64,000 nt of DNA from Streptomyces sp. NA02950 (lineage in GTDB: Bacteria > Actinomycetota > Actinomycetes > Streptomycetales > Streptomycetaceae). Positions within the stretch are counted from its first letter, which is position 1. Every line of letters begins with the position of its first letter. The position numbers and the translations under genes were made by a program. The notes beneath the pieces are model-generated. The model was not told where the DNA came from and ran no database searches. It saw only the letters and a list, made by a program, of their open reading frames with translations. Shown piece after piece: positions 63,188-64,000 of the stretch. The DNA is taken from NCBI RefSeq assembly GCF_013364155.1, contig NZ_CP054916.1, positions 6,259,001-6,323,000 of the forward strand, in the 5' to 3' direction.

Positions 63188-64000
63188 ATGGCACGACGCG
63201 GGATTCTGGGCCGACAGCGACGCGAGTACCGGGCCCCGGACCCCCACCCCTCCGGCGCCCGGCCGCCCAAGCTCCCCGGTGAGCTGGTGCCCGCCCATGT
63301 GGCCGTCGTCATGGACGGAAACGGCCGCTGGGCCAAGGAGCGCGGCCTGCCCCGCACCGAGGGCCACAAGGTCGGCGAGGCCGTGGTGCTCGATGTGCTC
63401 AAGGGCTGCCTGGAGATGGGGATCAAGAACCTCTCGCTCTACGCCTTCTCCACCGAGAACTGGAAGCGCTCGCCCGACGAGGTCCGCTTCCTGATGAACT
63501 TCAACCGCGACGTCATCCGCCGCCGCCGTGACGAGATGGACGAGATGGGCATCCGTATCCGCTGGGCGGGCCGGATGCCGAAGCTGTGGAAGTCCGTAGC
63601 CCAGGAGCTCCAGGTCGCCCAGGAGCAGACCAAGGACAACGACGCCATGACGATGTACTTCTGCATGAACTACGGCGGCCGCGCCGAGATCGCGGACGCG
63701 GCGAAGGCGCTGGCGGAGGACATCCGGGCGGGCCAGCTGGACCCCTCGAAGGTGAACGAGAAGACCTTCGCCAAGTACCTGTACTACCCGGACATGCCGG
63801 ATGTGGACCTCTTCCTCCGCCCGTCCGGCGAACAGCGCACCTCCAACTACCTGATCTGGCAGAGCGCCTACGCCGAGATGGTCTACCAGGACGTGCTGTG
63901 GCCGGACTTCGACCGCCGCGACCTGTGGCGCGCCTGCGTCGAATACGCCTCCCGCGACCGCCGCTTCGGCGGCGCGATCCCGAACGAGCAGAAGCCGGAG
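63188..64000 (+). CDS. uppS: Isoprenyl transferase (undecaprenyl diphosphate synthase), cut by window end
   Basis: ATG 63188 gives [18 protein letters not shown]; a GTG at 63179 is an alternative (GAGGAG at 63171-63176 fits the ATG better). The frame is open to the window edge, 271 codons seen of about 280. Cis-prenyltransferase motifs are [17 protein letters not shown] (catalytic Asp, near 38-54), [12 protein letters not shown] and the C-terminal [22 protein letters not shown]. It makes the C50-55 lipid carrier for cell-wall synthesis from farnesyl diphosphate and IPP. In an operon-like order after recO. Confidence 0.96.
   Translation, partial: MARRGILGRQRREYRAPDPHPSGARPPKLPGELVPAHVAVVMDGNGRWAKERGLPRTEGHKVGEAVVLDVLKGCLEMGIKNLSLYAFSTENWKRSPDEVRFLMNFNRDVIRRRRDEMDEMGIRIRWAGRMPKLWKSVAQELQVAQEQTKDNDAMTMYFCMNYGGRAEIADAAKALAEDIRAGQLDPSKVNEKTFAKYLYYPDMPDVDLFLRPSGEQRTSNYLIWQSAYAEMVYQDVLWPDFDRRDLWRACVEYASRDRRFGGAIPNEQKPE

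Overview
The window is high-GC actinobacterial chromosome, almost certainly Streptomyces. The evidence is strong G/C bias at third codon positions, frequent GTG starts, and a housekeeping gene order I know from Streptomyces: leuS, degV, comEA, comEC, holA, rpsT, lepA, fadD, hemW, hrcA, dnaJ, rsmE, rnz, phoH, ybeY, corC, era, leuA, recO, uppS. I cannot name the species from the sequence alone.

Layout. 0-1.1 kb: the tail of an MFS exporter and two tiny zinc-ribbon genes. 1.1-4.6 kb: tRNA-Ala(GGC), then leuS behind a leucine-rich leader peptide and an attenuator hairpin. 4.6-10.2 kb: a membrane protein, a DegV protein and the DNA-uptake pair comEA/comEC. The comEC frame lacks a stop codon where the family normally ends. 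10.2-12.7 kb: an accessory patch with an FMN-type oxidase-fold protein and a divergent HxlR-peroxiredoxin regulator/O-methyltransferase pair around a palindrome. 12.7-36.9 kb: core genes for replication (holA), translation (rpsT, lepA), fatty acid activation, a two-domain anti-sigma kinase/phosphatase, hemW, the hrcA-dnaJ stress operon under a CIRCE element, RNA modification and processing, and phoH-ybeY-corC.

37-43.1 kb: an accessory insert between corC and the cdd-like/era pair. It carries a 989-residue Ig-like repeat protein with near-identical DNA repeats, an MFS exporter and a divergent MmyB-type regulator. 43.2-48.1 kb: a deaminase-fold protein without catalytic motifs, era, an M4 protease with its emfourin-type inhibitor, and leuA with a leucine leader peptide. 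48.1-54.7 kb: a TerB-like zinc-ribbon protein behind a palindromic promoter, an MMPL exporter, a NarL-type two-component pair, and a divergent AhpD-like/MarR pair.

54.8-62.3 kb is the most accessory part. It holds a secreted TIM-barrel protein, an IS200/IS605-type TnpB with intact RuvC residues but only a tnpA stub, a GNAT gene cut exactly at the TCAA right end of that element, an autoregulated HTH/Clp-N two-gene operon, another GNAT, and a membrane-anchored NACHT NTPase (NLR-like) whose C-terminal part contains a degenerate formylglycine-generating-enzyme-like segment. The NACHT protein and the TnpB locus are the best candidates for undescribed biology. The window closes with recO and an uppS cut by the window edge.

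A recurring regulatory theme is a -10-like hexamer ending 6-7 nt before the start codon (degV, the leuS leader, the 12.7-kb small gene, hemW, the cdd-like gene, era, the HTH gene, recO). This suggests that many of these genes are transcribed as leaderless mRNAs.
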